Below, piece by piece: positions 47,955 to 59,870 of a DNA stretch of 64,000 nucleotides; within the stretch, counting starts at the first letter, position 1; each line of letters begins with the position of its first letter. The stretch is from Anaeramoeba flamelloides (Eukaryota; Metamonada; Anaeramoebidae). Where the stretch lies: the NCBI GenBank assembly GCA_027625915.1, contig JANTQA010000033.1, positions 620,001 through 684,000 on the forward strand, written 5' to 3'. A model generated the notes under the pieces. It saw only the letters and a program-made list of their open reading frames with translations. It searched no databases and was not told where the DNA came from. The position numbers and the translations under genes are program-made.

Positions 47955-50483
47955 AATAATCTTCTTTTACTGCTTTCACCTTCCTCAATACACTTTAAAA
48001 CGTTTCCGTGATTTTGTTTTTTTAAAAAGAGTTTTTTTGTTTTTAAGATGATGATATTCCAAATTCCTGAAATAGTTCAGTATTTCCAAATTTGTTAAAC
48101 CCTGCCCATGTTTATTGTGAAAAATATTGGAAGCAATATATTTGCTTTGAAAGACAAAATTGAAAACAATAGTTTATCAATATTTGTTTAGGTTAGGTCT
48201 AAGTTTGTTTAGAACTTTCAAGAAAAAAACTTGAACTCAAATATTTTTAGAAAGAAATTTAAAAAAGTACGTAAATCAATTTGATTTTATAATAAATAAC
48301 GAAAAGGGTTTTTAAGTGTTCTTGTTCAAACATAAGAATTTAATTAAACAATGAAAAGCTGCGATTTTTTTTATTTTTGTAGAAAGATTATTTTCCAAAA
48401 TTTATTAAAAAAAAAAAAATCGTTTAAATTCTTGGTTTAGATTTAATTAATATCCCATTTTTTAGCACAATTCTCATTTTTCAATTAAAAAAAATGAAAA
48501 AATTTTTTTCGAAAAAGGCACTAATTTGGTACCTAAAATAATTTTTCATTTTAAATTTTGCAAAAATAAAAAAAAATCTGATAAAAACCTTTAAAAAAAG
48601 AAATGCTTCATTAAAAAAGTCTTCCAATTTACCAGGCTCATATTTATTTATTTTAAATTTTGAGGTTATTTGAAAATCAAAAATCAAAATAAAAATCCCA
48701 AACTTTTGAAATTTTTTTTTTATCTTTTACTCTTCTTAAGTGTTTAAACAAAAAAAATACCTTTTTTTTTTTTTTTTTTTTATTTTATTTATTGTTGAAG
48801 AAGTGTAAATTACACTCTGTATACCCTTTTACTTAAATTCCCTTTCATAAATGTAAGCGTAAAATCATAGATTTCACGATTATTATTTAATGAAAATAGT
48901 TTCAAACTGTTTGTTTTAAATTATTTCATTAAGATTTTTTTTTTTTTTTTACAATTTGTTATGAAATATTAATCTATCTTTTTCATAGGAAGGATAGACC
49001 CATAAAAAATGATCAATATTTTCAATAATTTCTTGTTCTAATAAAGAGATCTAAATATTTGAACAACTATAGATCAAATGAAATAGGTTACTTTATTAAG
49101 TTTTTTAGAACTTTATAGATGATTTGAATCTATAAAGTGCTAAGCTTTTAAGAATAAGATTTGGTTTTACAAAATTGAGTTTTTTTTTTTTTCTTTTTTT
49201 TTTTTTGCAAGATTCTCAAATCTTGTTTTTGCAAAAAACCCAGTCCAGGTAACGACTCGACAGATTGTACGGAAAGTCCAATTATGTTCACTTTGGTTGG
49301 CTTCGGATCGCATTCGTTGGATTCAGTTCTCCACAGTTGCATAAGTCCAGCTCAATTCATTTTAGATCTGATCATTAACAAGTTTGGTTAGGTTAGTCAT
49401 GACCAAGTCCATCAATTCTTATAATGATTTTTTATTCCTTGAACCTCTCCAAGCACCTAAAAAAACAAAAAGAGGAGGAACCCAAACAACTTAAAAAGGG
49501 AAATTTGGAAAAGGTAAAAAGTATAAAAAATAAAAAATAAAAAATACCTTTGTTAAACAATTATTTGCATTAAGTTTAAATGAAGAAATCGAAAAATATT
49601 TATTAGAAAAAATCTAGTACTTTTTCATTTTTAGGGCTTTTTTTTTTATTTTTTATATTAACCCTAATAAAAAAAGTTTTTTATAACATGTTATGAACGT
49701 GTTGTAAAGGTTTTATAAACGTTTAAAGTGTTATAAAATTTTAAAATAAAAACTTTTATAACATAAATGTTTGTTATAAAATGTGTTATAAAATTTGTAA
49801 CATGTTATAATCCTGTTATAAGAATATTTTTTTAAAAAATATTGAAAAAATCATCATTTAAAAGGAAATTTTGTTTTCAAAATGTTGTATAGATGTTATA
49901 AAAATTTTTTTTTTATTAGGGTAAATAATTATTAATTTTGGCAATTCCATTAATTTAGTTTAACTTACAAAAATAAAATTCAATATTTATTATATTTGAT
50001 TTTCTTTTCTTTTTATTTGATTTTTTCATCTATACTTATGCAAATACCAACATTTATTTCTATTTATTTCTATTTAATAATAGAATTCAGAAGCAATTAT
50101 TAAAAGTTCAAAACGAACTAAAGGAATCTACGATTAATTCTATTAAAAAAAATGAAATTTTGAATACTTATAAAAATGAATTTTTTGGCTTGTTTAAAGA
50201 ATTTGAAGAAGAAAAAAAAAAAATTGAAAAATCTAATTTGAAACAAGAAGACATTATTAAACTCAAGCAAATAGATTTAGAAAAGCAATTGGAAATCACA
50301 AATAAAGCCTATTATAGTCAAAAATCAACAGAAGATTTATATTTTGGTATGCAAAAAATGATAAACGAAGTCCAAGAAGAAATAAATGAAGTGAAGAAAT
50401 CGACAAAGGATAGAAAATTATATTTATTATCACTCATAGATGAAATTGAAAATGAAAGAAACAAACCTTCGAAAATAAAATAA
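45811..50483 (+). CDS. Coiled-coil protein of unknown function with a 3.3-kb intron
   Basis: Exon 45811-46766 follows a CATTCAG acceptor and opens STSNEESNSSFLTEGS. It has a Ser/Lys/Asn-rich basic region (KIGSRRHKRTLSSPIKHN, KKKKRHRRTFSSSG) and then a heptad-like coiled coil from about EMAFAHLIREINFLKEQ to ETTLQKV. Exon 50084-50483 joins in phase 2 and continues IQKQLLKVQNELKEST, more coiled coil and an ERNKPSKIK end. Together about 451 residues. The start codon is not certain: the frame is open from 45769 without ATG, and an ATG at 45683 followed by a GTTTGG donor would give MSTSNEESN. The layout suggests a cytoskeletal or chromosome-associated scaffold, but no family is recognised. The intron at 46767-50083 is packed with repeats. 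Confidence 0.75.
47137..47360. repeat. Hairpin MITE (AAGGAACAAA-type ends), copy 2
   Basis: Diverged relative of 13323-13558, inside the long intron. Shared segments: CAAGAATTnAAAT, AATTTAAGCTnATTTAnnGAA, TTAAAAATTT and CAAAATTTTGTTCC. Confidence 0.45.
47490..47597 (-). repeat. Dispersed repeat family D, end 3
   Basis: Inverted counterpart of 48795-49035, and the same block as 5903-6010: ATCTATGATTTTACGC, then AGAGTGTAATTTACACTTCT. Inside the long intron. Confidence 0.55.
47625..47790. repeat. Modular palindromic repeat family P, fragment 3
   Basis: Two direct AAAAAACCTAGAACACTT modules with AAATAGAAAAGCTC/AAACAGAAAACCTC linkers and a GGCACTATACGGCACTTTCT tip. It lies inside the D-family pair within the long intron, so it looks nested. 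Confidence 0.5.
48795..49035 (+). repeat. Dispersed repeat family D, end 4
   Basis: Matches 7903-8145 over about 240 bp, including GAAGTGTAAATTACACTCT, AAATCATAGATTTCACGATT, AAACTGTnTTGTTTTAAA and AAAATGATCAATATTTTC-type landmarks. Confidence 0.6.
49148..49420 (-). repeat. Less AT-rich block with an A-rich tail, SINE-like or retrocopy-like
   Basis: On the minus strand a 200-nt stretch with unusually even composition (for example GAATGCGATCCGAAGCCAAC) runs into a 23-nt almost pure A tail interrupted by G. That is the layout of a short retroposed transcript. No tRNA promoter boxes are recognised, and the 64-codon frame across it is probably incidental. Confidence 0.35.
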
Positions 50484-50839
50484 TTACATCTCTTAATTAA
50501 TACCCGATGCTGAAAATATATATAACTATTTTTGATTTTTTATATTTTATCATTTAATATTTAATATTTCTCTCAGCACTATTTATTTTTTATTTTTTGT
50601 TTTTTGTTTTGAATATATTTTAAAAAAATAATTTATTTTCTTTTTGTTTAAATTGTTTGAAAAGAAATTTTTATTTCGGAATATATATCTATTAAATTAT
50701 CAAAATATTTAAATAAAATTTAAAATTATTGTTTTTTGTTTCGAAAATTTATTATTTATTATTTAAATTTATTATTTTTTTTCGGAATTCTTTTTAATAA
50801 TAAACCATATTTCAAAATATAAAAAAAAAAAAAAATTAC

Positions 50840-51063
50840 AATGATATCAAAATATCAGGAAAAATAATTGATAGAGTTGAAATTGAAGAGCCAAAAACAA
50901 GTATTTTAAATAATTTGTAAAAATTTATTTATACATAAAAAGACTCAAAAAAGATAATTATGAAAAATATCATGAAAACTCGACAAAATTCAAGGAAACA
51001 CTTCAAAGCATCTTCGAAAACTGGATCAAAAATCTTACTGAAAAATTTTTTCTAATCCATTAA
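50840..51063 (+). pseudogene. Coding-like fragment downstream of the coiled-coil gene
   Basis: A frame reads NDIKISGKIIDRVEIEEPKT then SILNN and meets a stop. Beyond a 26-nt GTAAAA...AAAG gap it resumes in phase as LKKDNYEKYHENSTKFKETL and ENWIKNLTEKFFLIH. The composition is coding-like in both halves. Either a micro-intron separates two exons of an unrecognised small gene, or this is a decayed remnant. No start codon was identified. Confidence 0.3.
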
Positions 51064-53409
51064 AGAGAGAGGTTTGATCTTTTAAATATTAATGGGTTAT
51101 GTGAGAAGTAAACTGAATTGCAAACCATTTTTCAATAATTTTAACTCACTTTATAATGTTAATGAAAGTTGTTTTGAGGGTTTATTTTAGTATTCTTATC
51201 AAAATTTTTTTTCAAATTTTGGATAAGAACTATTTTTTCTTATTTTGGTAATTTTTGTTTTACTTTTTCTTTCTTTTTCTTTTTCTTTTTTTTTTTGATT
51301 TCTTTTTCTTTTCTATTTTTTTTTTTTTTTTTATACTTTTTTTTTTGCACAAGATTATGTCGAAAAAAAAAAAGATCAAAAAGACAAATAATCACCAAGT
51401 TTATTGAGATTAATGTCATATTTTTTAAAAATAATTTAATTATAAGTAAAAAATCATCTTGTTAACTTTTTTCAGTGAAAGTTCAGTAATAAAAAAACAG
51501 TAATGCTCATTTCAAAAATTGTGACTTACTTTTTTTTAGTTTTTGGTTTTATTTTTTTTAATTTGTAAAAATATCGGGTTTTTATATATTTAGAATGGCT
51601 TAAAAGTAAATTACAAATCATAATTAATTATTTTTTTTCTTTAATACAAAAGGATGATTTTTTTTTTCAATTTATTATTTCAGCTGAGTCAAAATTTTTG
51701 AAATGAGGTCTAGATCAATGTCAATTAACAATACCCTTATATGTATTTTAATGAAATTTATCTTTTATATTGATCAATCTTGGGAACACATAGAACCTAA
51801 TAAATTTGAATTAACAAAAAAAAAATTGAGGTTAAAATTAAAGTCAAAATATTATGGATACTTTAAAAAAAAAAAAAAATAAAAGTAATACATGTACAGT
51901 TACAATACATATTGAGAAATATTATTACCCATTAACACACCAATTAATAGTCAAAAAAAAAAAAAAAAAAAAAACATTTATGAAACGACTCCTATTCTAC
52001 TAGTTTATTAATATATATATATATATATGAAAATGATTGAACAGAATTATATCATGGGACGATTTATTCTGGTTTATTTTTTCATATACAAGCTATAGTA
52101 TTAGAAAAATTTCAAAATTAGTGACAAACTTTTCGATTATTATTATTTTCTTTTTTAATTTATCGTTCAAAAAAATAAAATGAGTATACTATATTTTTAT
52201 TAATTAATCTCTATTGATTATTATCACTAGTTACTTTAATAAAATACCTTATTATTCAAAAAAAAAAAAAAAATAAACAAATTTTTTTCGAATGAAAAAT
52301 TTGCCCCTATTTTTGAAATAAGTTTATTTCATAAACATCGAAAAACATCATTTTTCAAAGATATAATAATATATAATGAATGGGTAATTATAAAAGAAGA
52401 ATCAGAAAAAAAATAGAAAAATAAAAAACCTATAACAAATGATTCTAAATTTATGATTAATTTTTGACTAACAGGAAATAGTAGTGTAACAAAATCAAAA
52501 ATTTTAAAATACATTAAATAAATAGATATATGGATCAAAAAGAACAATAATACCAAATAAAGATAAATTAATCAAAATTTTTTCTTTTAGATAATATATA
52601 TATTCACCCAAATGAAAAATTATACAAAGATGTCAAGAATTAAGCGTTTTAATACTTTATTTAACTTCTATATTATATTATATATATATAATCTTTTCTA
52701 GTAAAATTTTGGCAGTTTTATTGAAGAAATAGAAGATATCCCATGAATTCCAATTCATTATTTTTGTTAAAATAAATGTTCAATTTTTTAATCAATTTTT
52801 TTTCTAATTAAGTCGCTTTTTTATCCGAATTGGGTTTTTTTTTTTGTTTGTTATTTTTATTTTTCTTTTTTTAAAATAAATTTGAAATTAAAACAATGTT
52901 TGAAACTCCGAATTAACATTAAGAAATATATGTCTTTGAATGATTCTAAAATTCATACATTTCCAAGTGAAAAATATTATGGTCAACAATTTTAATTTTC
53001 TAAAGAAATTGAGAAATTGTGCGCAAGAAATCCATCTGAATAGGTCTGAAAATTTTTTAACATTTTTTTTTTTTTGAAATTGGAGGTTTGTTTAGGCATT
53101 TCTTTTATGTATCTCAGCTCTAATCTGAAGTTTATTATTTCTCTTATTTATAAACAATTATTGTTGGGGTTTTCTTAAAAAAAAGTGAATTTAACATTTT
53201 TAGCTGGAGTACCTTTGAGCAAAATGGGGTTGAAAAATATCTATATAGATATTTAAAATCTGGTTCAGCCAGGTATCAAGAAAATAAATTCTTGGATATT
53301 AATAAAAATTAAAAAATAAAATTATCAAAGTTCAAATAATAAAATATACAACTGGAAAGTTAAAAAAGAACACAATGGAATCTGATTCAAGGAAGGGAAG
53401 CAGACTAGA

Positions 53410-53412
<3 letters not shown>

Positions 53413-53451
<39 letters not shown>
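53413..53451 (+). repeat. Poly-A run of 39
   Basis: The longest homopolymer in the window, after a less AT-rich stretch (GGAATCTGATTCAAGGAAGG). It could be the tail of an old retroposed fragment or a simple repeat expansion. Confidence 0.85.
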
Positions 53452-53455
<4 letters not shown>

Positions 53456-56061
53456 ACTTAGACAACCATGTTTAAGATTTAAAAATTGATTGAATAGTAA
53501 AAAAGAGAAAAGAGGGGATGAGAGAAAAAACTACCCTTATTAAGCCAATAAAAGACAAAATAGAATTTTCGTAGTCATAAGATATCATGTGCATAAAAAA
53601 TACCTTCAAATTCTTTGATAAATCTCAGCAAAAAAAACAACCATAACATAATTTGAGATTATCGGTAACTCGACCAAAACAAAATGTTTCCCCAATTGTT
53701 AGAATAAATAAATGTTGATACCCGGAAAAGCAGTCTATGTCCAAATATACATATGGTTGTTAAAAAAAAAAAAAAAAAAAATGATATATTAAATACTTTA
53801 TATTGGGTTGTAATTAATATGAAAAAAAAAAAAAAAAAACTAGAAAATAATGGGAACGAGGACTCAATAAAAATTAAAGATTTTGATAGTAAGATTTTCA
53901 AAAAAGAAACATATATTACTAAATAAAATAAAGATAAAAGAAATTTATGACTTTATCATCTAATATTTCATGTCTGATATAAAACAATAGACTATAAAGG
54001 GAAAGAGAAACCAAATCCAAAAGATTTTAGTATCATTATTCGGCATATATTCTTCTCGATTTCAATAATTTTAAATCTTCTTTTTAACTATTTGAAAACT
54101 CTTTTTTTTTTATGTTTCATTTTTTATTTATATATTTTTTTTGTGGTGACACTTTATTTCTTTTTTATTTCCGTATAGTTAATTAAATTTAAAATACTTC
54201 ATATTAGCGTGCTTATCCATATATTTTATTTTTAATTCTGCATTTATTCAGTTCAAAATTCACTCTTAAAGAGATTAATTATTTTTAAAAAAAATACTAA
54301 ACCCTCAACTTAAATCTGAATAAAAACAAAAAAAATGAATTTTTCTTAAAAATACTTTATTTAAATCAATTTCTATAAAATCGTCTTTGAATCAATTTTC
54401 CTTTTATTTGGCTTAATTTGATAAAAATATTTTAAATCATCAGAATTTTGAAAGGTAATTTAGAAAAAAAAATGTTTAGTTAAATAATAATAATTAGTAA
54501 CAACTAGAATACGGTTATGTTATTTCGTCCATATTCATCCAAATTAAGAAGATTAAAACCAAGTAAAATCTTCTAAAATATACTTTGGTTAATTTATTTT
54601 TTCTCATATTTGATTGTTACGTATTTATTTGGTATGTTGATCTTTCTTATTTTGTTCTTAAAAAAAGAAAGATTTTTTAAATTATACATCTTAGTCATGT
54701 TCTACTTTAATATATTGCTTTGTTGTTAATTTCAACAATTCATTGAACACTTTTCTATGATTCAAAAAAATTTTTAATATAATCAACCAGTTGAAAAAAA
54801 ATTTTAATAAATTATTAAACATTAAAGATCCATTTCAGATTTATTGGGTTCTTTTCATAAATAAACTTGCAAAATGTTTTGTGTTTAAAAACTTACAAAC
54901 TGGTGGCTTTCAAAAAATGTTCTTTCAGTAAGGTTGTAGAAAATAATTATTTTTAAAAATGATAAAATGTACTTACTCGCTTAAATATAAAAAAAGAGTA
55001 ATGAAGTGAGAAATTCAAGGCAATATCGAGTAACTCATATAAATTAAGAAGATAAAGAAGAAATATCTCTGTACATATAGTTTTTCAAAAATTTTTCTTT
55101 CTACTATTGATTCATATAAGTTTTCATTTGATAGGTCATCGAAAAGTTTGGTTCTTATAAAAATAAATAATATTTAAAATACCCAATCCTATGGTCTATT
55201 TTTTTGATTTGTTCAATCTATAATTTCGAGAATTGATGGTATAAACACAATTCTTGATTCGTATACAATTTCATAAAAACCAAAAATTTAATCAAAAAAA
55301 TGTACAAAAAATTGCAAAAATTTAAGATTCAGATCTGAATTAAATTTAGTTTCAATTTCTATACAAAAATAGAGTAACGAATGATATTTTGATTTTAAAG
55401 TAACAATATCCTGTGGTACTTTAAAAAAATTTTTACAGCAATTTTTACCCTATTAAAATTCGCAAAAATATGAGAATGTTCATACTTCCTTTAAGAAAAA
55501 AACAGAAAAACTTGAAATTAACTGAAAATGATTTGTGAAACAAAGTTGAGATAGGAAAATAGGTGTTGTTTTGAAGATCACAAAATCCATTTAGAGTGAA
55601 CAAACAAAAATACTACAAAACTAAAAAGAAAAAAAAAAAATCACTTTAAAGTTAAAGTATAAAAATAAATTGTAAAAAAACTAATTATATTGAAAACACA
55701 TACTATTTTAGTTACTGAAGAACAAACAGTAATTTACAAAATATTATTAGTATTGAAACTGTTTCTTCATTGGATTTTTGAATGCCAAAACAACAAAAGA
55801 AACTGACCTATCTATTTTAGACTTTAGACTAAAAATACTTTATAAATTTTTTAATACTGATTTCATAGCAAAGCCTGATTTTCTAAAAGTCATCAAAAAC
55901 TTTTAGGAGCAATTTTCCCTTTTATTGTCTATTACAAAAAAGTGAAATATTTTCAGAAAAAAATGTGATTAATATTTTGTCCAAAAAAAGTAAAACCAAC
56001 AAGATACAGACTTTTTCTAATTATAATCCAATCATTTTTTCACTTTTTCCATTTTTTTATA

Positions 56062-56435
56062 ATGAGCTCAAAGCTTCCAACATACTCTTTCAAAATTGTA
56101 ATACTTGGCGAGTCTGCTGTTGGTAAAACATCACTCTTGCTTCGTTTCCATAAAAACCAATTTTCGACACAACTTGAATCTACGATTGGAGCAAGTCATG
56201 TTCAAAAATCAATAAATACAACTGATTGTCAAATGCAATTATTAATTTGGGTATAGTTTTCATTCGTTTACGCTTCATATGTTTATTCTTGTTTTTTGTT
56301 TCGATCTTTTCTCAATAATCGTCTTAAATATTCCCATTTGATATTTTGGGAATTTTATTTCTCCATGATTCTCCTTAACAACATCATAAAATAGGACACA
56401 GCTGGACAAGAGCAATACCATAGTCTTGCACCTAT
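56062..56435 (+). CDS. Rab5-like small GTPase, first two exons only
   Basis: Exon 1 (56062-56250) encodes the P-loop GESAVGKTSLLLRF and switch I with LESTIGAS; its last residue is Trp. Exon 2 (56395-56435), joined in phase 0 across a 144-nt intron, gives DTAGQEQYHSLAPM, the switch II signature of Rab5-type endosomal GTPases. Exon 2 ends in phase 2 at a GTAATA donor, so the next exon should start by completing the Met codon and continue with a YYR-like sequence. I could not find that exon, the NKxD and SAK guanine-binding motifs, or a prenylated Cys tail before the right edge. A hAT transposon lies 125 bp into the following intron. The gene is therefore either truncated or has an intron longer than 7.5 kb. 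Confidence 0.8.
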
Positions 56436-56552
56436 GTAATACTTTCTTTTTCTTTTTCTTCTTTTGTTGCTTGTTTCATCACCTTTTTTTTACAAATTAA
56501 GAAACAAACCTCTTCATTCATCATCTATGAAAAATTGTGACTTTTTTAAAAA

Positions 56553-56560
56553 GTTATTAA
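56553..56560 (+). repeat. hAT target-site duplication, left
   Basis: GTTATTAA directly before the left inverted repeat. An identical 8-mer follows the right end at 59871-59878. Eight bases is the standard hAT duplication. Confidence 0.93.
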
Positions 56561-57116
56561 CAGACTTGGACAAAATGAGGAAAAATGATCAGAAATATAG
56601 AGAAAGAGATTTCTCTAATTAAAAAAATGTTACACTATCATCATTTTTCCTCCTTGTCCGAGACAATGGATAGAAGTAATATTTCATGATAGAAGTATTG
56701 CTTTAAAGAAATTAGAGTAGAAAATTTTTTTTACTCTAAATAGAAACTGAGTCATTTTCTTTTTTGTGAAGAAAAATTATACGTCATTTCTTTTTGAGAA
56801 ATTTCTTAGAGGAATTTAGAGTAGTAATTCGAGTTTATTTGACTCTAAACAATCCAGTTTCGAATTATAAAATTCTAATTCAAATCGAATTTAAACAAAT
56901 TTCACATTTTGAAAATCATTTTTTTTTATTGTTCTGAATTGGTAATTTTGTTTATTTCCTCTTATCTTTTTTTTTTTTTTTTTTTTTTTTTTTGAAAGTT
57001 TTTTTGAACTTATTTTATTTTTTTTGTTTTTTTTTGTTTTTTTTTTGTTTCTTTTTTTTTTTGAATTAATTTTTTTTTTTTTTTTTTGATTTTTTTTATT
57101 TATTATCATAATAGAG

Positions 57117-57629
57117 ATGACAACAAGAAAGAAACGTAAAATATCCACTGAGCCGAATAAAAGGAGTAACTTTGTACAACTTTTAAAAAAGAGACGGTCG
57201 AACCATAGATCTAAGAAGAATAGGCAGTCGTCGAAGAAGAGACATACATCAAAGAAGATGCACTCATCGAAGAAGAAAAAACATTTTTCGAAAAAGAAGA
57301 AACATTCATCGAAGAAGAAGACGACGAATGTAATCAAGAAAGAAAGGATGCGACGTATCCCGCGCCGAAGAAGTCTCACTGGAGTTACTCACGTAGAAAC
57401 TATGTTGATAGATCATATAAGGAGTTTGGTTCCGAAGGCCCTTGAACTTGATGGGTATTTGGATGAAAACAAGGACCCAAACGTGAAGATACATGAAAAA
57501 GAAGAAAATGTTCAAAAAAAGAAGTTGCGATCAAGGGTAACCAAGACAGCAACGGAGAGAGCAAGGAAAAGAAGAAGAACAAAGCAAAGAAGAAGAGCAA
57601 ATGCATTGAAGATAACAAAAAGAAGATGA
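57117..57629 (+). CDS. Lys/Arg-rich passenger frame inside the hAT element
   Basis: 170 residues starting MTTRKKRKISTEPNKRSN, dominated by repeated SSKKK/HSSKKKK units. A less repetitive middle reads VETMLIDHIRSLVPKALELD and GYLDENKDPNVKI, and the end is Arg-rich (ERARKRRRTKQRRR). GC content is higher than in the flanks. It shows no transposase motif. A second basic frame (57626-57832, MKSKGNMGDTRDTTINVEKK, Cys-containing) overlaps its stop codon and extends upstream in its own phase, so the original gene may have been longer with a frameshift. It may be a captured host segment (nuclear or nucleolar in character) or a lineage-specific DNA-binding extension of the transposase. Confidence 0.5.
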   Translation: MTTRKKRKISTEPNKRSNFVQLLKKRRSNHRSKKNRQSSKKRHTSKKMHSSKKKKHFSKKKKHSSKKKTTNVIKKERMRRIPRRRSLTGVTHVETMLIDHIRSLVPKALELDGYLDENKDPNVKIHEKEENVQKKKLRSRVTKTATERARKRRRTKQRRRANALKITKRR

Positions 57630-58100
57630 AGAGTAAGGGCAACATGGGTGATACTCGTGATACAACAATCAATGTTGAGAAGAAGTGCAAGAAGAATGTG
57701 AAGCACGATCCAGTGATCAAAAGCAAGCAGAAGTGCAAGGAAAAAGAAAAGGAAAAGAAGAAGATAACAAGCAGATGCAAGGGGGAATGGAAAGAGCAAC
57801 ATACCAGCAATTACCAAAGAAAGAAGCAGTAGACCAAATAACAATCAAGTGACTGATCAATCAAAGGCAGAAGAAATACAAATTGAAAAAAGAAACCAAT
57901 TCTGAAACATTATGTTTACCATCCAAGAGAAGAGTGAGGCTCAAAACAGAAATTAGCAATGGTAAACTTATAAAAAACAATACAAACAAGAATTGGAGAA
58001 GATATAAGAAAACTGCAAAATATTGAAAGTTGGTTAAAGGATGAAACATTTTCGAATTTCATTCTAATAAAAAATGTAGATAATCAACCTTTGTTTTTAG

Positions 58101-59616
58101 AATGAAAATTATTTTGTTCAATGTACCCAATGTAATTCAGTTATCACTGCCATCAAATATAATATGGAACGACACTTTACTTCATCAAAACATTGCAATG
58201 CACTTAAAATGTTACAAACACACACGCTTGGCTCGTTATCAGATATTGTCAAGATATTATTAAAATCTGGAATATCTTATAACATGGCACAACACTTGTT
58301 CCAAGTTCAAAATCTACCAATGATTAGATCGGTCCATACTTTTCCATCGAGAACAACTGTCCGAAGAACTCTACCACAATTACTCGACGATGAAAAAAAA
58401 AACCTTGAAACATAAACTAAAAGATAAATCTTTCTGTTTAATAATTGATGAGGCAACAGATCGTTTATCCCGGCCACTAGTTGCGTTATTAGCTGCTACT
58501 TCAACAGATACGTGGGTTTTAGAACTTGATGAAATACAAGAGATGACAGCAACAAATATGGAACTTTTTATTCGAAAATCTTTAGAATATTATGAAGTTC
58601 CATTTAAAAAAGATAACAGCACTTGTATCTGATGGTGCACCCGTATGTTGCAAATTGGGGAAGACTTTAACAAAAGTTTGTGAAATCAAACATATCATAT
58701 GTGCATGCCATACATTACATTTAATAAGCGCTAAGTTGATAGATTCATTTGATCTTGCAAATCTGGTATGTTCCAAGCTTAAAAAATTTTTTAAAGCTGG
58801 AAAACAAGCAGGAAGAAAAAGAAGATGGTTACAAAAAAATGGTAAATTGATTTCTTTACCTTGTCTTACACGCTGGGGAACTTGGTTACAAACATGTATT
58901 GAGGTGCTTCATAATAAAGACAAATTGAAACAATTTATTCAATTAGAAGAACGCTCAAAAACGTCAAACATCTTGATTGAACATCTTTCAAGTAAAATTT
59001 TCTTAGAAGAATTGGTTTTTATAGAATACATTGCTTCTTTTATTCTACCACTGATACAAGGGTTACAAGCGCACTGCATCTCTAACCAGACAATAAAAAA
59101 TTGGATAAATTTTAAAAATTTATTTTTTCAATTAGAATACAAAAATTTTTATAACTTTGTGCCAGAAAAACCACAATACAGAGAAACAAAAGATAAAATT
59201 AAATTTTTTTTTCACGCGTATACAACAATATGAAACAAGAATTAACCTTGCTGATGATGTAATTAAAATGTACTACTGGTTTAGCCCTGAAAACATTTTA
59301 CCAAATATTCGAAAAGAAGATTTGCCCATACCTGAAATTTTGGAATATATTAATGGTTCAATTTTGGGAGAATGGTTAAGGTTTCAACATTATCTGAAAA
59401 CACTTGAAACAATCCAAACTCAAAGTCCAATACATTTTTGGTTAAGTATGAAAAATATTTTTCCATGCTTAAGTAAATATGTCTTGATTTGTTATCAATT
59501 CAACCAACCTCAACTGAAGTGGAAAGGTTTTTTTCGATTGTGAAAAATATACAATCAACAAAAAGAACTTTAATGAAATTAGAAACAATTCAAACTGAGG
59601 CATTTTTTTCGTTTTA
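58101..59616 (+). pseudogene. hAT transposase, frameshifted
   Basis: After a TTTTTAG acceptor-like site the frame begins NENYFVQCTQCNSVITAIKY and shows a zinc finger (CxxC, then HFTSSKH) as in CGGBP1/BED-type hAT proteins. Next come SFCLIIDEATDRLSRP (first catalytic Asp region), TALVSDGAPVCCKLGK (second Asp), CACHTLHLISAKLI, LPCLTRWGTWLQT and the C-terminal dimerisation block IQPTSTEVERFFSIVKNIQS, ending before TAA at 59616. At least four frameshifts interrupt it: near 58390 (A run), 58610 (A run), 59205 (T run) and 59480. Three are at homopolymers, so assembly error should be excluded before calling the copy dead. The 5' exon is not defined. Confidence 0.82.
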
Positions 59617-59870
59617 ATTATCGAAAAAAATAAAATACTTTAAATACAATTTTTTTTTATTTTTGATTCTTGATCTTTTTATAGTTCTATCTATGTTCTT
59701 CTCTCATATTTTTTTTCAAAAAAAATAAGAAAATAAAGAAACTTTATCTATTTTTTTATCTATTTTTTTTTTACTCAAGTTGTGAAAAAAATTTCTCTAT
59801 TTAAATTTTTTAGAGGAATTTTTTCTCATAATGTGAAAAATTCCATGATTTCTCTAAATGTCCAAGTCTG

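Larger units (their letters stand above)
50484..56061. other. 5.6-kb intergenic AT-rich region
   Basis: Apart from a coding-like remnant at 50840-51063, it holds only A/T-rich sequence: T/C-rich tracts at 51240-51350, several A runs, including 39 consecutive A at 53413-53451, and a TA run near 52013. I see no supported gene, RNA or element with matched ends. Confidence 0.5.
56561..59870 (+). mobile_element. hAT-superfamily DNA transposon, 3,310 bp
   Basis: Bounded by a perfect 12-bp terminal inverted repeat CAGACTTGGACA (56561-56572 and inverted at 59859-59870) and a perfect 8-bp target duplication. The left end also contains a subterminal inverted copy of its own tip (56636-56662). Inside are a T-rich stretch (56960-57110), a Lys/Arg-rich open frame (57117-57629), a second basic frame (57626-57832) and a frameshifted hAT transposase (58101-59616). 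It is inserted in the intron after exon 2 of the Rab5-like gene, same orientation. The intact ends suggest a fairly recent insertion, possibly mobilised in trans. Confidence 0.92.

Noticed and set aside
57400-57844. Long hydrophobic minus-strand frames in the hAT element
   Set aside because: Complement of the Lys/Arg-rich passenger frame; AAG/AAA codons read backwards as Leu/Phe.
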